A stretch of 64,000 nucleotides of DNA from Acinetobacter sp. ANC 4204 (GCF_002135205.1 NZ_NEFZ01000007.1:1-64000); one strand, 5' to 3'; shown: positions 17,367 to 26,671, counted from the stretch's first letter. Notes: generated from the sequence alone by a model not told the origin. Numbers and translations: made by a program.

Positions 17367-17930
17367 TTAACACATTGGTAATGGCTCGCAATAACCACGC
17401 TTAAAATACATAAGTGCATTCAGTCCACAACTTTGCTTCATGGCTTTGACTTGGCAAAACAGAACATCATGACTCCCCACAGACATACTCTGCACCACTT
17501 CGCAGTCAAAACTCACTAAGGCATCATCCAAGACTGGAGCATTGGTCAAAAGTGTGGACCATGTGCCTTGAGCAAAACGTTCAGACATTGGAGTTTTGCC
17601 TCCAAATACGTTAGATAAATGTTGTTGCTGGCTCGATAGCGTATTCACACACAGTACTTGATTTGTTTTAAATGTATCAAACACAGAAGATGAACGGTTT
17701 AAACAGACCAATAAGGTCGGTGGTGTATCTGTCACACTACATACTGCCGATGCAGTAAAACCTGCCTGACCCGCAGCACCATCCGTCGTAATCACATTAA
17801 CCGCAGCACCAAGATTCGCCATGCCTTGACGGAACAGGTGTTGATCCAATATCACTTCCGCTTTTTCTTCAGGCACTATAGTGTTTAGCATGGCTTCAAC
17901 CTGATCTTGGTGTAATAGTTTTGCATTCAT
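17367..17930 (-). CDS. rutF: Flavin reductase RutF
   Basis: This NAD(P)H:FMN oxidoreductase supplies reduced flavin to the RutA monooxygenase. I take the ATG at 17930 (187 aa; [14 protein letters not shown]), because GGAG lies 7 bases upstream; the frame continues 12 codons further, but those codons fall in a hairpin. The HpaC-like flavin-binding core covers about residues 30-185: [49 protein letters not shown], then [19 protein letters not shown]. Length is close to other RutF proteins. In the operon it follows rutC directly because rutD and rutE are not between them. Confidence 0.88.
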   Translation of the reverse strand: MNAKLLHQDQVEAMLNTIVPEEKAEVILDQHLFRQGMANLGAAVNVITTDGAAGQAGFTASAVCSVTDTPPTLLVCLNRSSSVFDTFKTNQVLCVNTLSSQQQHLSNVFGGKTPMSERFAQGTWSTLLTNAPVLDDALVSFDCEVVQSMSVGSHDVLFCQVKAMKQSCGLNALMYFKRGYCEPLPMC

Positions 17931-17942
17931 CGTATTCTCCAT

Positions 17943-17973
17943 GTCCTGAATGTCGAATTCCTCCATTCAGGAC
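17943..17973 (-). other. Stem-loop between rutC and rutF
   Basis: GTCCTGAATG (17943-17952) and CATTCAGGAC (17964-17973) form a perfect 10-bp stem with an 11-base loop; on the mRNA strand the loop carries GAGGAATTC. It lies between rutC and the chosen rutF start, so it may tune rutF translation or mark an mRNA processing site. No U run follows, so it is not a normal terminator. Confidence 0.55.
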
Positions 17974-17994
17974 GTTAAAATTTGATTATTCAAC

Positions 17995-18378
17995 TCAAGC
18001 CACATGTGCAACCGAAGCAATTTCCACTAAAGCATCAGGCTTAACCAATCCAGTTTGAACACAATAGCGCGCGGGCTTATCACCTGGAAAATATTCGGCA
18101 TATACAGCATTAATCGCGCCATAATCCCCCCAATCTTTCACAAAAATATGGTTAAAAGTCACGTCATCCATCGTACCGCCAGCTGTTTCAAGGACTCGTT
18201 TAATAGTCTCTAAAATATGTCGAGTTTGTGCAGCTGCATCGCCCACATGGACAACATTGTTCTGTTCATCAAAAGCTAAAGTGCCTGATACATAGACGAT
18301 ATTGTCAGCCTTAGTCGCAGGTACAAATGGAGCCAGTGGTTTCGCTGTGCCTTCTGGCACAATAATTTCTTTAGGCAT
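17995..18378 (-). CDS. rutC: RutC, RidA-family aminoacrylate/peracid hydrolase
   Basis: This 127-aa protein has the YjgF/YER057c/UK114 (RidA) fold: [55 protein letters not shown], and the conserved C-terminal [25 protein letters not shown] with the active-site Arg. In pyrimidine breakdown it was proposed to process 3-aminoacrylate peracid, and later work on this family supports 3-aminoacrylate deaminase activity. It acts in the cytoplasm, probably as a trimer. It lies between rutB and rutF, 31 bp after rutB, in the usual order. Confidence 0.92.
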   Translation of the reverse strand: MPKEIIVPEGTAKPLAPFVPATKADNIVYVSGTLAFDEQNNVVHVGDAAAQTRHILETIKRVLETAGGTMDDVTFNHIFVKDWGDYGAINAVYAEYFPGDKPARYCVQTGLVKPDALVEIASVAHVA

Positions 18379-18409
18379 GAGACTTCCTTTAATCTACTGT
18401 ATGTTTGGC

Positions 18410-19159
18410 TTATGCTGTTTTTGCCAGAGGCTTATTGCCACAGGTCTGAAAGGTGTTTACAAAACTTTGTGTATCAGACACCCAACCAAAAAAGGTTTTG
18501 ATGTTATAGAGACTTGCTTCTTGTGCTTCGACGGGCCCAGCCTGATAGCACGCATCCTTAAGAGCTACCCCGAAATACTCCAAGAAAAAACCATCCCTGA
18601 GAGTTGACTCAACACAAACATTGGTCGCAATACCAACAAAAACTAAATTTCGGATTCCACGTACCCGCAACATACTGTCCAGTGCGGTATTAAAAAATCC
18701 GCTATAACGAGGCTTTTCAATCACCAAGTCTTGTGGTTCCGGCTTTAGGGCATCAATCAACTCAAAGTCCCAACCACCTTTTGCCAATAGCTTTCCCTGT
18801 AGCTCAGGATTTTTGCGCATGGTTTTTAAAGCATTCGACTTATGGAAATTCGGCGAATCAATCCCTCCTGCTTCGCGATATTGATCATCCCAACCATTTT
18901 TAAAGTAAATCACCTGTATACCCGCTGCATGTGCAGCAAGAACGGACTTTTGAATGTTTTCAACCACAGGTCTAGTTTTAGATACATCAAACCCAGCCAA
19001 ATCCAAATAGCCACCTTCTGAGGTATAGGCATTTTGCATATCAATCACAATCAATGCCGTGTGCTCAGGTGCCAATGCAATATGTTCAGGTTCGGCTTTC
19101 AATGTTTTTGCGTGCAGGCACTGTTTAGTAAATTCTGTACAGACAATCGGCTCATTCAT
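18410..19159 (-). CDS. rutB: Ureidoacrylate amidohydrolase RutB
   Basis: The 249-aa isochorismatase-like hydrolase releases carbamate and 3-aminoacrylate from ureidoacrylate, the RutA product. The catalytic triad is visible: Asp in [17 protein letters not shown] (about 38), Lys in [14 protein letters not shown] (about 151), and the nucleophilic Cys in [17 protein letters not shown] (about 180). Its ATG overlaps the rutA stop codon by four bases (ATGA), so the two are translationally coupled. Length matches RutB proteins. The neighbouring rutA and rutC make the assignment secure. Confidence 0.94.
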   Translation of the reverse strand: MNEPIVCTEFTKQCLHAKTLKAEPEHIALAPEHTALIVIDMQNAYTSEGGYLDLAGFDVSKTRPVVENIQKSVLAAHAAGIQVIYFKNGWDDQYREAGGIDSPNFHKSNALKTMRKNPELQGKLLAKGGWDFELIDALKPEPQDLVIEKPRYSGFFNTALDSMLRVRGIRNLVFVGIATNVCVESTLRDGFFLEYFGVALKDACYQAGPVEAQEASLYNIKTFFGWVSDTQSFVNTFQTCGNKPLAKTA

Positions 19160-20268
19160 GCACTTTTCTCCAAAATAGCTTGGGATACGTCCTCTTCAAC
19201 CACGATATGTTCACGGCATTTCATTAAGGGTTGTATGCGCTGACCAAAGTCTTCGACCCCTTGTACAAAATCATCAAAGGCAAGCAAAATGCCTTCCGTC
19301 CCTTGGATCTCACCAATTTCATCTAACATTTGTGCAACATGCTCAAACGAGCCTACTAAGGTTCCCATATTGATATTCACAGGTGAAACTGAAGAGGCCA
19401 TTTGACGGATGTTCGTATCTGCTCCAGATTTGGTATCTTTACCACCTTGATTCATTAGCCAATTGATGGCCTCCATATCTGCACCAGCATTATATTTTTG
19501 CCATTTTGCATGTGCCTCTTCATCGGTTTGTGCAGCAATCACCATGAACAACACATAGGTTTGCACGTCACGGCCTGTTTTATCCGTTTGTACTTTTAAG
19601 CGGTCATTGATTTCTGCATAGGCTGTTGGTGTATTCAACCCTTTACCAAAGACAAAGTTGTAGTCGGCATATTTGGCAGAAAACTCAAGTCCTGTATCAG
19701 ACTGACCTGCACAAATAATTTTCATGTCTGCTTGTGGACGTGGACTCACACGACAATCTTGCATGGTAAAATGCTCTCCTTTGAAGTCTGAACGCCCTGT
19801 TGCCCAAAGTTCACGTAGAATTTCTACATATTCCGAGAGATATTCATAACGTTGTGCAAAATATTCATCTCCTGGCCACATCCCCATTTGCGTATATTCT
19901 GGAGCTTGCCAACCTGTCACCACATTTAAACCAAAGCGCCCATTTGAAATAGAATCAATCGTTGATGCCATACGCGCCACAATTGCAGGTGGCATTACCA
20001 ATGTCGCTGCTGTTGCATAAATTTTGATTTTGCTGGTTACTGCTGCAAGCCCAGCCATCAAAGTGAATGTCTCAAGGTTATGATCCCAAAACTCAGTTTT
20101 CCCGCCAAAACCACGCAGCTTAATCATCGACAAAGCAAAGTCGAAGCCATAATGCTCAGCGCGTTGAACAATTTTTTTGTTTAGTTCAAATGAAGGCATA
20201 TACTGTGGGGCGCTTTCCGAAAGCAGCCAGCCATTATTTCCAATCGGGCAAAACACACCTATTTTCAT
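19156..20268 (-). CDS. rutA: Pyrimidine monooxygenase RutA
   Basis: This 370-aa flavin-dependent monooxygenase of the luciferase-like (LLM) family opens the uracil ring between N3 and C4, using FMNH2 from RutF and oxygen. Sequence landmarks are the start [29 protein letters not shown], the flavin-binding [49 protein letters not shown] and the C-terminal substrate loop. It is the first gene of the operon; the start lies about 80 bases downstream of the predicted sigma-54 start site. Length and motifs agree with RutA from other gammaproteobacteria. Nitrogen limitation should induce it through the promoter upstream. Confidence 0.96.
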   Translation of the reverse strand: MKIGVFCPIGNNGWLLSESAPQYMPSFELNKKIVQRAEHYGFDFALSMIKLRGFGGKTEFWDHNLETFTLMAGLAAVTSKIKIYATAATLVMPPAIVARMASTIDSISNGRFGLNVVTGWQAPEYTQMGMWPGDEYFAQRYEYLSEYVEILRELWATGRSDFKGEHFTMQDCRVSPRPQADMKIICAGQSDTGLEFSAKYADYNFVFGKGLNTPTAYAEINDRLKVQTDKTGRDVQTYVLFMVIAAQTDEEAHAKWQKYNAGADMEAINWLMNQGGKDTKSGADTNIRQMASSVSPVNINMGTLVGSFEHVAQMLDEIGEIQGTEGILLAFDDFVQGVEDFGQRIQPLMKCREHIVVEEDVSQAILEKSA

Positions 20269-20359
20269 CTCTTCTATCCTCTGGCCTCGGTGAATGCTGC
20301 TGAATTAAAAATATTCAATCAGCGCAAAGTTTTTACTCTTTGTTTGATAAAAATACATT

Positions 20360-20376
20360 TGCATAAGCCGTGCCAA
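20360..20376 (-). promoter_or_regulatory. Sigma-54 promoter of the rut operon
   Basis: The minus strand reads TTGGCACGGCTTATGCA, with GG and GC separated by 10 bases, fitting the RpoN -24/-12 consensus. The first ten bases are identical to those of the guanidine-operon promoter at 10206-10222. The predicted start is near 20349. In Escherichia coli the rut operon is also RpoN/NtrC dependent. A weak NtrC-like half-dyad, TGCACTATATTTGTGAT, lies at 20463-20479. Confidence 0.82.
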
Positions 20377-20542
20377 TTTATTTTTATTACTTACTTTCAA
20401 ATATTTATTGCATTTTAATTATTTTTATTTTTTACCAAAAAGTAAAATAATAATTATCACCATGCACTATATTTGTGATCTATGGTCGAACATTGTGCAG
20501 AAAATGAACCAAACTAGTTTTTTTAGATGTATTCGCCTAAAG

Positions 20543-20579
20543 AAAAAGGTGTCTAGATATAAAATCTAGACACCTTTAT
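20543..20579 (-). terminator. Terminator of rutD
   Basis: AAAGGTGTCTAGAT and ATCTAGACACCTTT form a perfect 14-bp stem with a 5-base loop; read on the minus strand it continues into TTCTTT. It separates rutD from the rutA promoter, so rutD is a transcription unit of its own. Confidence 0.88.
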
Positions 20580-20608
20580 TTTATAAAGTTGAATTAAACA
20601 ATTAACAT

Positions 20609-21412
20609 TTAAACCAAACTTTCCTGTGCTATTAAAAAGCCCAATATTTCGTTATTCATCCGTGCTGTCTCAGTTACAGTCGCCGCATGAGCGCCCTGCC
20701 TTAAAAGAGTCAACTGCGCATGCGGAAATAACTGTTTTAGCTTTTGTGAGCGTTGGTAAGGCACAAGGAAATCATCTTGATTCGCGATCAAATGCATAGG
20801 GATATTCTGCAAAGCCACTCGTATCTCCTCGCTCAGTTGAAAAGCCATTAAAGCACTCAGTCGTCGTAATACATTTTCATGTGGTGGAAAGTTTTGAATT
20901 TGGAGCTGTTCTTGTTTTTGAATACTTTCTATATTTGCTGAAATCCAAGCGGGTGGATATAAGAACAATGCTTGCGCTTTGACATAAGCTTCTGTTCCAG
21001 CCCATTTTAAAAGATTGATTCGTGTTTCAAAGCATTTATAAGTATGCGCATCTAGCGTATCCCAGCCATTTAAAATCGTGATGGACAACATACGATACGC
21101 TGTCAGTTGGCATAAATATGCTAATTCGGCACCAATAAAGCCGCCCAATGCATGACCAATAAAATGAAATCGTTGAATATGATGTTGTTTTAAGATCAGC
21201 AAAAGTTGCTGCCCCAAATCTCGCATACAATAATCTGGTTTTAATAATGCTGCATCAGCACAGCAACCTTCTTGATCGTAAATCAATACATGAAATTTAG
21301 ACTGTAGCGCTTGAATTTGGGGTTGCCAAAACTGACCATGTCCGCCTAAACCAGACGATAGAACCACATATTCTGCACTTTCTTCATTTGAGGGAAAAAT
21401 TTGTACATTCAT
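20609..21412 (-). CDS. rutD: RutD, alpha/beta-hydrolase-fold protein of uracil degradation
   Basis: The 267-aa product has an alpha/beta hydrolase fold with landmarks that I recall from Escherichia coli RutD: VVLSSGLGGHGQFWQPQIQAL, VLIYDQEG, FHFIGHALGGFIGAELAYL, LNGW, ALFLYPPAWI, and NVLRRLSALMAF. As in RutD, the nucleophile elbow is GHALGG with Ala where hydrolases carry Ser. RutD has been proposed to hydrolyse aminoacrylate to malonic semialdehyde, though it speeds a reaction that also occurs spontaneously. Here the gene is upstream of rutA on the same strand and separated from it by a terminator, unlike the usual location inside the operon. Confidence 0.9.
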   Translation of the reverse strand: MNVQIFPSNEESAEYVVLSSGLGGHGQFWQPQIQALQSKFHVLIYDQEGCCADAALLKPDYCMRDLGQQLLLILKQHHIQRFHFIGHALGGFIGAELAYLCQLTAYRMLSITILNGWDTLDAHTYKCFETRINLLKWAGTEAYVKAQALFLYPPAWISANIESIQKQEQLQIQNFPPHENVLRRLSALMAFQLSEEIRVALQNIPMHLIANQDDFLVPYQRSQKLKQLFPHAQLTLLRQGAHAATVTETARMNNEILGFLIAQESLV

Positions 21413-21804
21413 CTTAAAATTTACTTATTGGTCAAAAAAAATAAGTTGCAATAATTATGCCTTTAATAAATACATATATTTTTAAATTTTATAGTGCTAT
21501 TTTATAAATAGATGAGAGATTATGCTGTCATTAGACTCATATATGAAAAAATAATAAAAGCTTATTATAAATAATCATAAAGAATACAAATATTATTAAA
21601 TTTTTATCCTTAAATTATATAAATATCGAGAACTTAAGTGATATTCAAGATAACTATTTTTGATGTAAATAGAACGTATATATAACTTTAACTAATATTT
21701 TATTTCACTAAAAGCCATGCATATTACACATGAAAACACAACATTATGAACTGCTTGGTTTTATACTAAGCGCACAGTTGTTTTGTTTTATGAGTAGGTT
21801 TTAA
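21413..21804. promoter_or_regulatory. AT-rich divergent region between rutD and the ArsR gene
   Basis: About 390 bp, very AT-rich, with no supported gene. Close to the ArsR start an imperfect dyad at 21749-21779 (AACTG outer arms with CAGTT; inner GCTTGG / CTAAGC) lies about 25-55 bases before the ATG and is a candidate autoregulatory operator. No sigma-54 core is visible upstream of rutD. Confidence 0.35.
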
Positions 21805-22122
21805 ATGAACACAGGACTTGAAATCACGTCTATGCGCGACTCTGCTGAAGTTGTTGTGAGTATTTTAAAATCTCTAGCCAATACCGATCGTTTATTAATT
21901 CTATGCCATTTGTCGCAACAAGAACTTAATGTTTCACAAATTGAAGAAATTACTGACATCAAACAGCCAACACTTTCTCAGCAATTGATGATGCTACGCA
22001 AAAGCGATGTCGTAAATACACGTCGTGACGGTAAGCAAATTTACTACTCCATTAAAGACGAACGTATGGTAGAAGTCTTAAATACTTTATATCAGTTGTA
22101 TTGCCCTAAACCACGTCTTTAA
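21805..22122 (+). CDS. ArsR-family regulator with BigR/SqrR-type cysteine pair
   Basis: This 105-aa winged-HTH repressor has KSLANTDRLLILCHLSQQELNVSQIEEITDIKQPTLSQQLMMLRKSDVVNTRRDGKQIYYSIKD, the ArsR/SmtB core. It lacks the usual metal-binding ELCVC motif. Instead it has one Cys in helix 2 (Cys34 in LLILCHL) and one near the C terminus (Cys100 in YQLYCPKPRL). Their 66-residue separation matches the Cys pair that forms a di- or tetrasulfide bridge in the persulfide sensors BigR and SqrR. I infer a reactive-sulfur or redox sensor. The next gene is a SulP-type transporter 102 bp downstream behind a hairpin. Length is typical. Confidence 0.88.
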   Translation: MNTGLEITSMRDSAEVVVSILKSLANTDRLLILCHLSQQELNVSQIEEITDIKQPTLSQQLMMLRKSDVVNTRRDGKQIYYSIKDERMVEVLNTLYQLYCPKPRL

Positions 22123-22160
22123 AATCAAATAATTATGCTATTTTTGATGTGAGTATAATG

Positions 22161-22187
22161 AATGCTAAGACTTCTTAGCATTTTTTA
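22161..22187 (+). terminator. Terminator after the ArsR gene
   Basis: AATGCTAAG and CTTAGCATT form a perfect 9-bp stem with a 4-base loop followed by TTTTTAT. It lies between the regulator and the SulP gene, so the latter is either read through or has its own promoter. Confidence 0.75.
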
Positions 22188-22224
22188 TGCATAATATATC
22201 TAAATTTATGATTTAGATTTTTTT

Positions 22225-23964
22225 ATGTCTGATTGGAATCGTCGTCTAGGCCTTTATCTCCCCGCATGGCAGTGGCTCAAGCACTATGACACGCCTACTT
22301 TTAAATCAGATTTACTTGCATCCTTTATTGTCATTGCCATGTTGGTTCCTCAAGGTATGGCATACGCCATGTTGGCAGGTTTACCTCCAATTACAGGATT
22401 ATATGCCAGTATCATCCCGATGATTATTTATGCCATCATCGGCGGCAGTCCCACGCTTTCGATTGGTCCCGTTGCCATCATTTCCATGATGACCTTTGCG
22501 ACTTTGAATTCGATGTTCGAAGTTGGTTCACCTGTCTACATACAGGCAGCCTACCTATTGGCGCTCATGGTCGGTGTTATTTCTCTGTGTTTGGGGATGC
22601 TACGCTTTGGTTTCTTAATTCAACTCATTAGTCATCCCGTTATTCAAAGTTTCATTATTGCTTCGGCCTTACTCATTGCTTTGGGTCAGTTGAAGTTTAT
22701 TGTTGATCTGCCTTTAAAAGCCAATAATATCCCCGAGTTTGCAACTAGTGTTTGGCAATACATTAGTCTCACTCACGTAGGGACGCTAGTCTTTGGACTC
22801 TGCGCCATCGCTTTTTTAATTTACACTCCCAAACTGCTAAACAGCCATGCCTTTAAGTCTTGGTTCCGATCGACTGTATTACTTTCGCGCACCATTCCTT
22901 TATTTTTAGTGGTTGCGTCGATCGCCTTAGTCTATTTTTTCCAACTGCAAACGCTTGGCATCAAAACGGTCGGAATCATTCCATCTGGTATGCCTCCGCT
23001 CGATATGCCGTATTGGAACTGGGCTCTAGTTCTGCAACTGTTGCCAGGCGCCACCATGATCGCAATGATCAGTTTTGTTGAATCATTGTCTATTGCCCAA
23101 GCAACAGCGCTACAAAATCGAAGTCAACTGAATAGTAACCAAGAGCTGATCGCTTTGGGATTAGCCAACATCAGCGCTGGTTTGAGTTCAGCCTTTCCTG
23201 TCACAGGCAGTTTATCTCGTACTGTCGTTAATGCAGATGCAGGCGCTCAAACCCCTATGGCAGGAGTGATATCATCATTATTGATTATTGTAGTGAGCTT
23301 ATACTTTACTGGTTTTTTTCAAAACCTGCCTTTAGCCATTCTGGCTGCAACGATTATTGTCTCTATTTGGAAATTGGTAGACTTTAGACCCTTTATTGAA
23401 GCATGGAAATATTCAAAAGCAGATGGTATTGCTATGTGGATCACGTTCTTTGGGGTCGTATGTATAGATATTTCAACAGGTCTGATCATTGGCATGATCT
23501 CAACATTTGTTTTATTGCTTTGGAGAATTAGCCGTCCACATATTGCGGTGATTGGTTTGGTCGAAGGTACACAACATTTTCGCAATGTTGAACGTCATGA
23601 TGTTCAAACAGCTGCACAAGTGCTTTCCATGCGTATAGATGAAAACCTAAGTTTTCTCAATGCCAATGTCTTAAAAGGTGAACTGATTAATGCAGTCAGC
23701 CAGCAACCTACACTGGTTCATGTAGTGATCAATTGTTCAAGTATCAGCAGTATCGACCTAAGTGCTTTAGAAATGTTAGAAGATATCAATCTAGAGTTAT
23801 CTAAACAAAACATTCAGTTGCATTTATCGGAAGTTAAAGGCCCTGTGATGGATCGGTTACAAGGCTCAAAACTGTTAAAGCATTTAAGTGGAAAAATATT
23901 CTTGACTCATTATCAAGCAATTCAAACGCTTGCACCACAGCTTCTATCGACACATTCAATATGA
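22225..23964 (+). CDS. SulP-family anion permease with STAS domain
   Basis: The 579-aa protein has an N-terminal transport domain of about 12-14 membrane segments, with the SulP hallmark VPQGMAYAMLAGLPPITGLYASIIPMIIYAIIGGSPTLSIGPVAI (about 41-87) and NISAGLSSAFPVTGSLSRTVVN (about 310-331), plus a cytoplasmic STAS domain from about 450 to the end. Such carriers move sulfate, bicarbonate or dicarboxylates; the substrate cannot be read from the sequence. The association with a persulfide-sensor-like repressor would suit sulfate or another sulfur anion, but that is inference. The ribosome binding site before the ATG at 22225 is poor (AT-rich), yet the protein start SDWNRRLGLYLPAWQWL is typical of the family. 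Confidence 0.9.
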   Translation: MSDWNRRLGLYLPAWQWLKHYDTPTFKSDLLASFIVIAMLVPQGMAYAMLAGLPPITGLYASIIPMIIYAIIGGSPTLSIGPVAIISMMTFATLNSMFEVGSPVYIQAAYLLALMVGVISLCLGMLRFGFLIQLISHPVIQSFIIASALLIALGQLKFIVDLPLKANNIPEFATSVWQYISLTHVGTLVFGLCAIAFLIYTPKLLNSHAFKSWFRSTVLLSRTIPLFLVVASIALVYFFQLQTLGIKTVGIIPSGMPPLDMPYWNWALVLQLLPGATMIAMISFVESLSIAQATALQNRSQLNSNQELIALGLANISAGLSSAFPVTGSLSRTVVNADAGAQTPMAGVISSLLIIVVSLYFTGFFQNLPLAILAATIIVSIWKLVDFRPFIEAWKYSKADGIAMWITFFGVVCIDISTGLIIGMISTFVLLLWRISRPHIAVIGLVEGTQHFRNVERHDVQTAAQVLSMRIDENLSFLNANVLKGELINAVSQQPTLVHVVINCSSISSIDLSALEMLEDINLELSKQNIQLHLSEVKGPVMDRLQGSKLLKHLSGKIFLTHYQAIQTLAPQLLSTHSI

Positions 23965-23973
23965 TCTATATAT

Positions 23974-24010
23974 GAAAGTTTTTTGGCATAAATGAAAAAC
24001 TTTCTATGTC
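23974..24010 (+). terminator. Possible terminator after the SulP gene
   Basis: GAAAGTTTTT and AAAAACTTTC form a 10-bp AT-rich stem with an 11-base loop; TATGTCTTTTTATG follows. The stem is weak because of its low GC content. Confidence 0.5.
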
Positions 24011-24137
24011 TTTTTATGATAAAAACCCATTAAATATGTCATTTTTATGAATAAGAATGAATAATAAAAACTGAAATTACAATAACTTAATTTTTATATT
24101 TAAATATTTTTCAGTCAGTTAGGAAATTAGGTATAAA

Positions 24138-25382
24138 ATGGCGCACTTAAAATCCGTATTTTGTCCTCGTAATTTTCAAGGCGCCTCTATGTTCTCTGTT
24201 TTAGCGCGAATGAGTTTAGTTACTCGAATTATCATTGCCATTATTTTAGGTATTGGTGTAGCTCTTGTTTTTCCCGGTGTTGCACCTTATTTGAGCCTAC
24301 TAGGCGACTTGTTTATTAAAGCGTTAAAATCTGTGGCGCCTGTACTTGTTTTCGTTTTAGTTCTTGCCTCTATTGCCAATTTTAGAGTGGGCCACAGTGC
24401 AAATCTACGTCCAATTATCATCATGTATGCAATTGGTATGTTGCTCGCTGCGTTTGCAGCGGTTGCCGTCAGTATTATTTTCCCAAGTACATTATACTTA
24501 AATTTACCTGCAAATACGGATCTACAAGCACCAAGTAGCCTGATTGAAATTTTTAAGAATTTACTGCTCAGTTTCATCGCTAACCCTGTAACTGCAATTA
24601 GCGAAGCAAACTTCATTGGTATTTTAGCTTGGGCTGTTGCTTTAGGCGTAGCTTTTCGCCATGCAAAAGACACGACTAAAGACTTCTTAAATGACACAGC
24701 TCATGCGGTAAACAGTGTTATCCGCCTCGTAATTAACTTTGCACCAGTGGGTATTTTTGGCTTAGTGGCCGTCACTTTTGCTGAAACGGGTCTAAGTACT
24801 CTAGAAAGCTATGCTCAGTTGCTTGCAGTATTGCTGGGTACTATGGCTTTTGTGGCACTAGTAATTAACCCACTTATGGTTGCGGTTGTAACACGCAGCA
24901 ACCCCTATCCTTTAGTATTCCAATGTTTACGTGAAAGCGGTATTACTGCATTTTTTACACGTAGTTCTGCTGCGAATATTCCAGTTAACTTGGACCTTGC
25001 AAAGCGCTTAGGCGTTCCTGAGTCTACGGCAAGCGTAGCAATCCCTTTGGGTGCAACCATCAATATGGCTGGCGCATCTGTGACCATTACTGTACTTACA
25101 CTTGCAGCAGTCAATACCTTGGGGATTGATGTTGACTTTACTACGATGATGATTTTATCAGTACTTGCGACCGTGTCAGCATGTGGTGCTTCTGGTGTTG
25201 CAGGTGGTTCTTTGCTGTTGATCCCTGTTGCTTGCGGCCTGTTTGGTATTTCTTCTGATATTTCGATGCAAGTCGTTGCTATCGGGATGGTGATTAGCGT
25301 ATTGCAGGACTCAACTGAAACAGCGCTTAACTCATCAACTGATGTATTATTCACTGCAGCAGTTGACCGAGCTTCAAAATAA
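24138..25382 (+). CDS. sstT: Serine/threonine:sodium symporter SstT
   Basis: This membrane protein of up to 414 aa belongs to the dicarboxylate/amino acid:cation symporter family and imports serine and threonine with sodium. Family signatures are [32 protein letters not shown] near the N terminus, [45 protein letters not shown] (about 273-317) and the C-terminal [25 protein letters not shown] with the second hairpin and ion-binding residues. The ATG at 24138 has AGG-rich sequence upstream; an internal ATG at 24189 ([13 protein letters not shown]) would start nearer to the usual SstT N terminus. It stands alone between the SulP and DUF1275 genes. Confidence 0.92.
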   Translation: MAHLKSVFCPRNFQGASMFSVLARMSLVTRIIIAIILGIGVALVFPGVAPYLSLLGDLFIKALKSVAPVLVFVLVLASIANFRVGHSANLRPIIIMYAIGMLLAAFAAVAVSIIFPSTLYLNLPANTDLQAPSSLIEIFKNLLLSFIANPVTAISEANFIGILAWAVALGVAFRHAKDTTKDFLNDTAHAVNSVIRLVINFAPVGIFGLVAVTFAETGLSTLESYAQLLAVLLGTMAFVALVINPLMVAVVTRSNPYPLVFQCLRESGITAFFTRSSAANIPVNLDLAKRLGVPESTASVAIPLGATINMAGASVTITVLTLAAVNTLGIDVDFTTMMILSVLATVSACGASGVAGGSLLLIPVACGLFGISSDISMQVVAIGMVISVLQDSTETALNSSTDVLFTAAVDRASK

Positions 25383-25421
25383 TATATTGTAGAATCAGTA
25401 CATTGTTTCATTTTTGAAGTT

Positions 25422-26090
25422 ATGCCATTTCAACACTTACCATTTTGGATACAACTGGGTGCATTCTTTTTAGCAATTAATGCTGGAATGATTAATGTTT
25501 TAGGACTGGTCACAGTATTACACCAGTCCGTTTCCCACATGACAGGTAATATCAGTGTTTTAGCCATGTCACTTGCGAACTGGCAACCTGAGCACATCTT
25601 ATACCTTGCGCTTGTTACATTGTGCTATGTGGTAGGGTCATTTTACAGCGGTATCATTTTAGGAAATAGCCACTTTCAGTTGGGTCGCCGTTATGGCTTA
25701 CCCCTTAGTCTGGTGGCTTTTTTTATTTTTCTATGCTGGTTGTTCCTGCCGTACTTTCCGCGCTATGCACTGCTCTGGGCATGTGTTGCAATGGGTGTAC
25801 AAAATGCCATGGTCAGCCACTACAAAGGAACCATCATTCGAACCACACACTTGTCTGGTGTCTTAACCGACTTAGGTTTAGCACTCGGCTATCGGGCAAG
25901 AGGTCTCGTGGTCGAGCGACGCCGTGTTGTATTACATCTTCTTATTTTAATTGGTTTTTTCATTGGTGGACTCAGCGCAAGTTTGATCTACCCTTATTTC
26001 AAACTCAACTCTTTCTTAATCCCGACAGCATTAAGCTTGATCCTTAGTGTTGTATATTGGATCATCTATTTTCGATATCGTCGTATTTAA
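25422..26090 (+). CDS. DUF1275 (YoaK-like) membrane protein
   Basis: The 222-aa integral membrane protein has about six hydrophobic segments and DUF1275 landmarks: LAINAGMINVLGLVTVLHQSVSHMTGNISVLAMSLA near the N terminus, and GVQNAMVSHYKGTIIRTTHLSGVLTDLGLALG in the middle. The H-x-TG-N and RTTH-L-G patterns are typical. The function of the family is unknown; transport has been suggested. GAAG precedes the ATG. It follows sstT by 39 bp and is followed by a DUF2058 gene 20 bp on, so it may share a transcript with both. Confidence 0.85.
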   Translation: MPFQHLPFWIQLGAFFLAINAGMINVLGLVTVLHQSVSHMTGNISVLAMSLANWQPEHILYLALVTLCYVVGSFYSGIILGNSHFQLGRRYGLPLSLVAFFIFLCWLFLPYFPRYALLWACVAMGVQNAMVSHYKGTIIRTTHLSGVLTDLGLALGYRARGLVVERRRVVLHLLILIGFFIGGLSASLIYPYFKLNSFLIPTALSLILSVVYWIIYFRYRRI

Positions 26091-26110
26091 ACGCAATTGT
26101 GGAATTCGTT

Positions 26111-26647
26111 ATGGTTAAAAATGCATTACAGGCTCAGTTACTCAAAGCCGGTTTAGTCGATAATAAAAAGGCAAAAAAACTCTCTAAACAAGCAGTGCAT
26201 GAGCAAAGAACTGGTCAAAGCAATGAAGCTGAGATTAAGGCAAAAATTGCGCAAGACAAACAGCAAAAATTAGAGAAAGATCAAGCCATAGAGCTTGAGA
26301 AGAAAACACTGTTGCAAGAAAAAGAGCTCAAAGCAGCCATTATTCAAATGATCTCACAGCATAAAATCCGTGATACGGATGGCGAAGTCATCTACCAATT
26401 TATTGATGATGGCAAAATCAAAAAACAATATATCAATCAACAAATTTATAATGCCCTAGTTGCAGGCAGTTTGGTGATTGCTCGTGATCATGACAACTAT
26501 GCTTTCTTACCAAAAGCTTTAGCTGAACGTATCAATGCTAAACTTGAAGGTTTTATTATTGTCAATAACTCAGAAAAGAATGAAGCTGTCACTGATGAAG
26601 AAGATCCTTATGCAGCCTATGTCATTCCAGATGACTTAATGTGGTAA
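26111..26647 (+). CDS. DUF2058 protein (YaiL-like)
   Basis: I take the ATG at 26111 (178 aa, start VKNALQAQLLKAGLVDNKKAKKLSKQA); the frame is open further upstream, but that would overlap the previous gene. The N-terminal half is a highly charged Lys/Glu/Gln-rich helix (about 10-90), likely coiled coil. The C-terminal half contains VIYQFIDDGKIKKQYINQQIYNALVAGSLVIARDHDNYAFLPKALAERI. This matches DUF2058, typified by Escherichia coli YaiL, described as nucleoid/ribosome-associated but of uncertain function. It is a soluble cytoplasmic protein. A terminator follows 25 bases after the stop. Confidence 0.85.
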   Translation: MVKNALQAQLLKAGLVDNKKAKKLSKQAVHEQRTGQSNEAEIKAKIAQDKQQKLEKDQAIELEKKTLLQEKELKAAIIQMISQHKIRDTDGEVIYQFIDDGKIKKQYINQQIYNALVAGSLVIARDHDNYAFLPKALAERINAKLEGFIIVNNSEKNEAVTDEEDPYAAYVIPDDLMW

Positions 26648-26671
26648 TGATTTGACCATTTAACGTTCAAG

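Noticed and set aside
20463..20479. NtrC binding site upstream of rutA
   Set aside because: TGCACTATATTTGTGAT has one good half-site only; too weak to list as a feature of its own, though an activator site must exist.
24905..25411. Long antisense frames across sstT
   Set aside because: They mirror the coding strand of a membrane protein with strong family signatures and have no supporting features.
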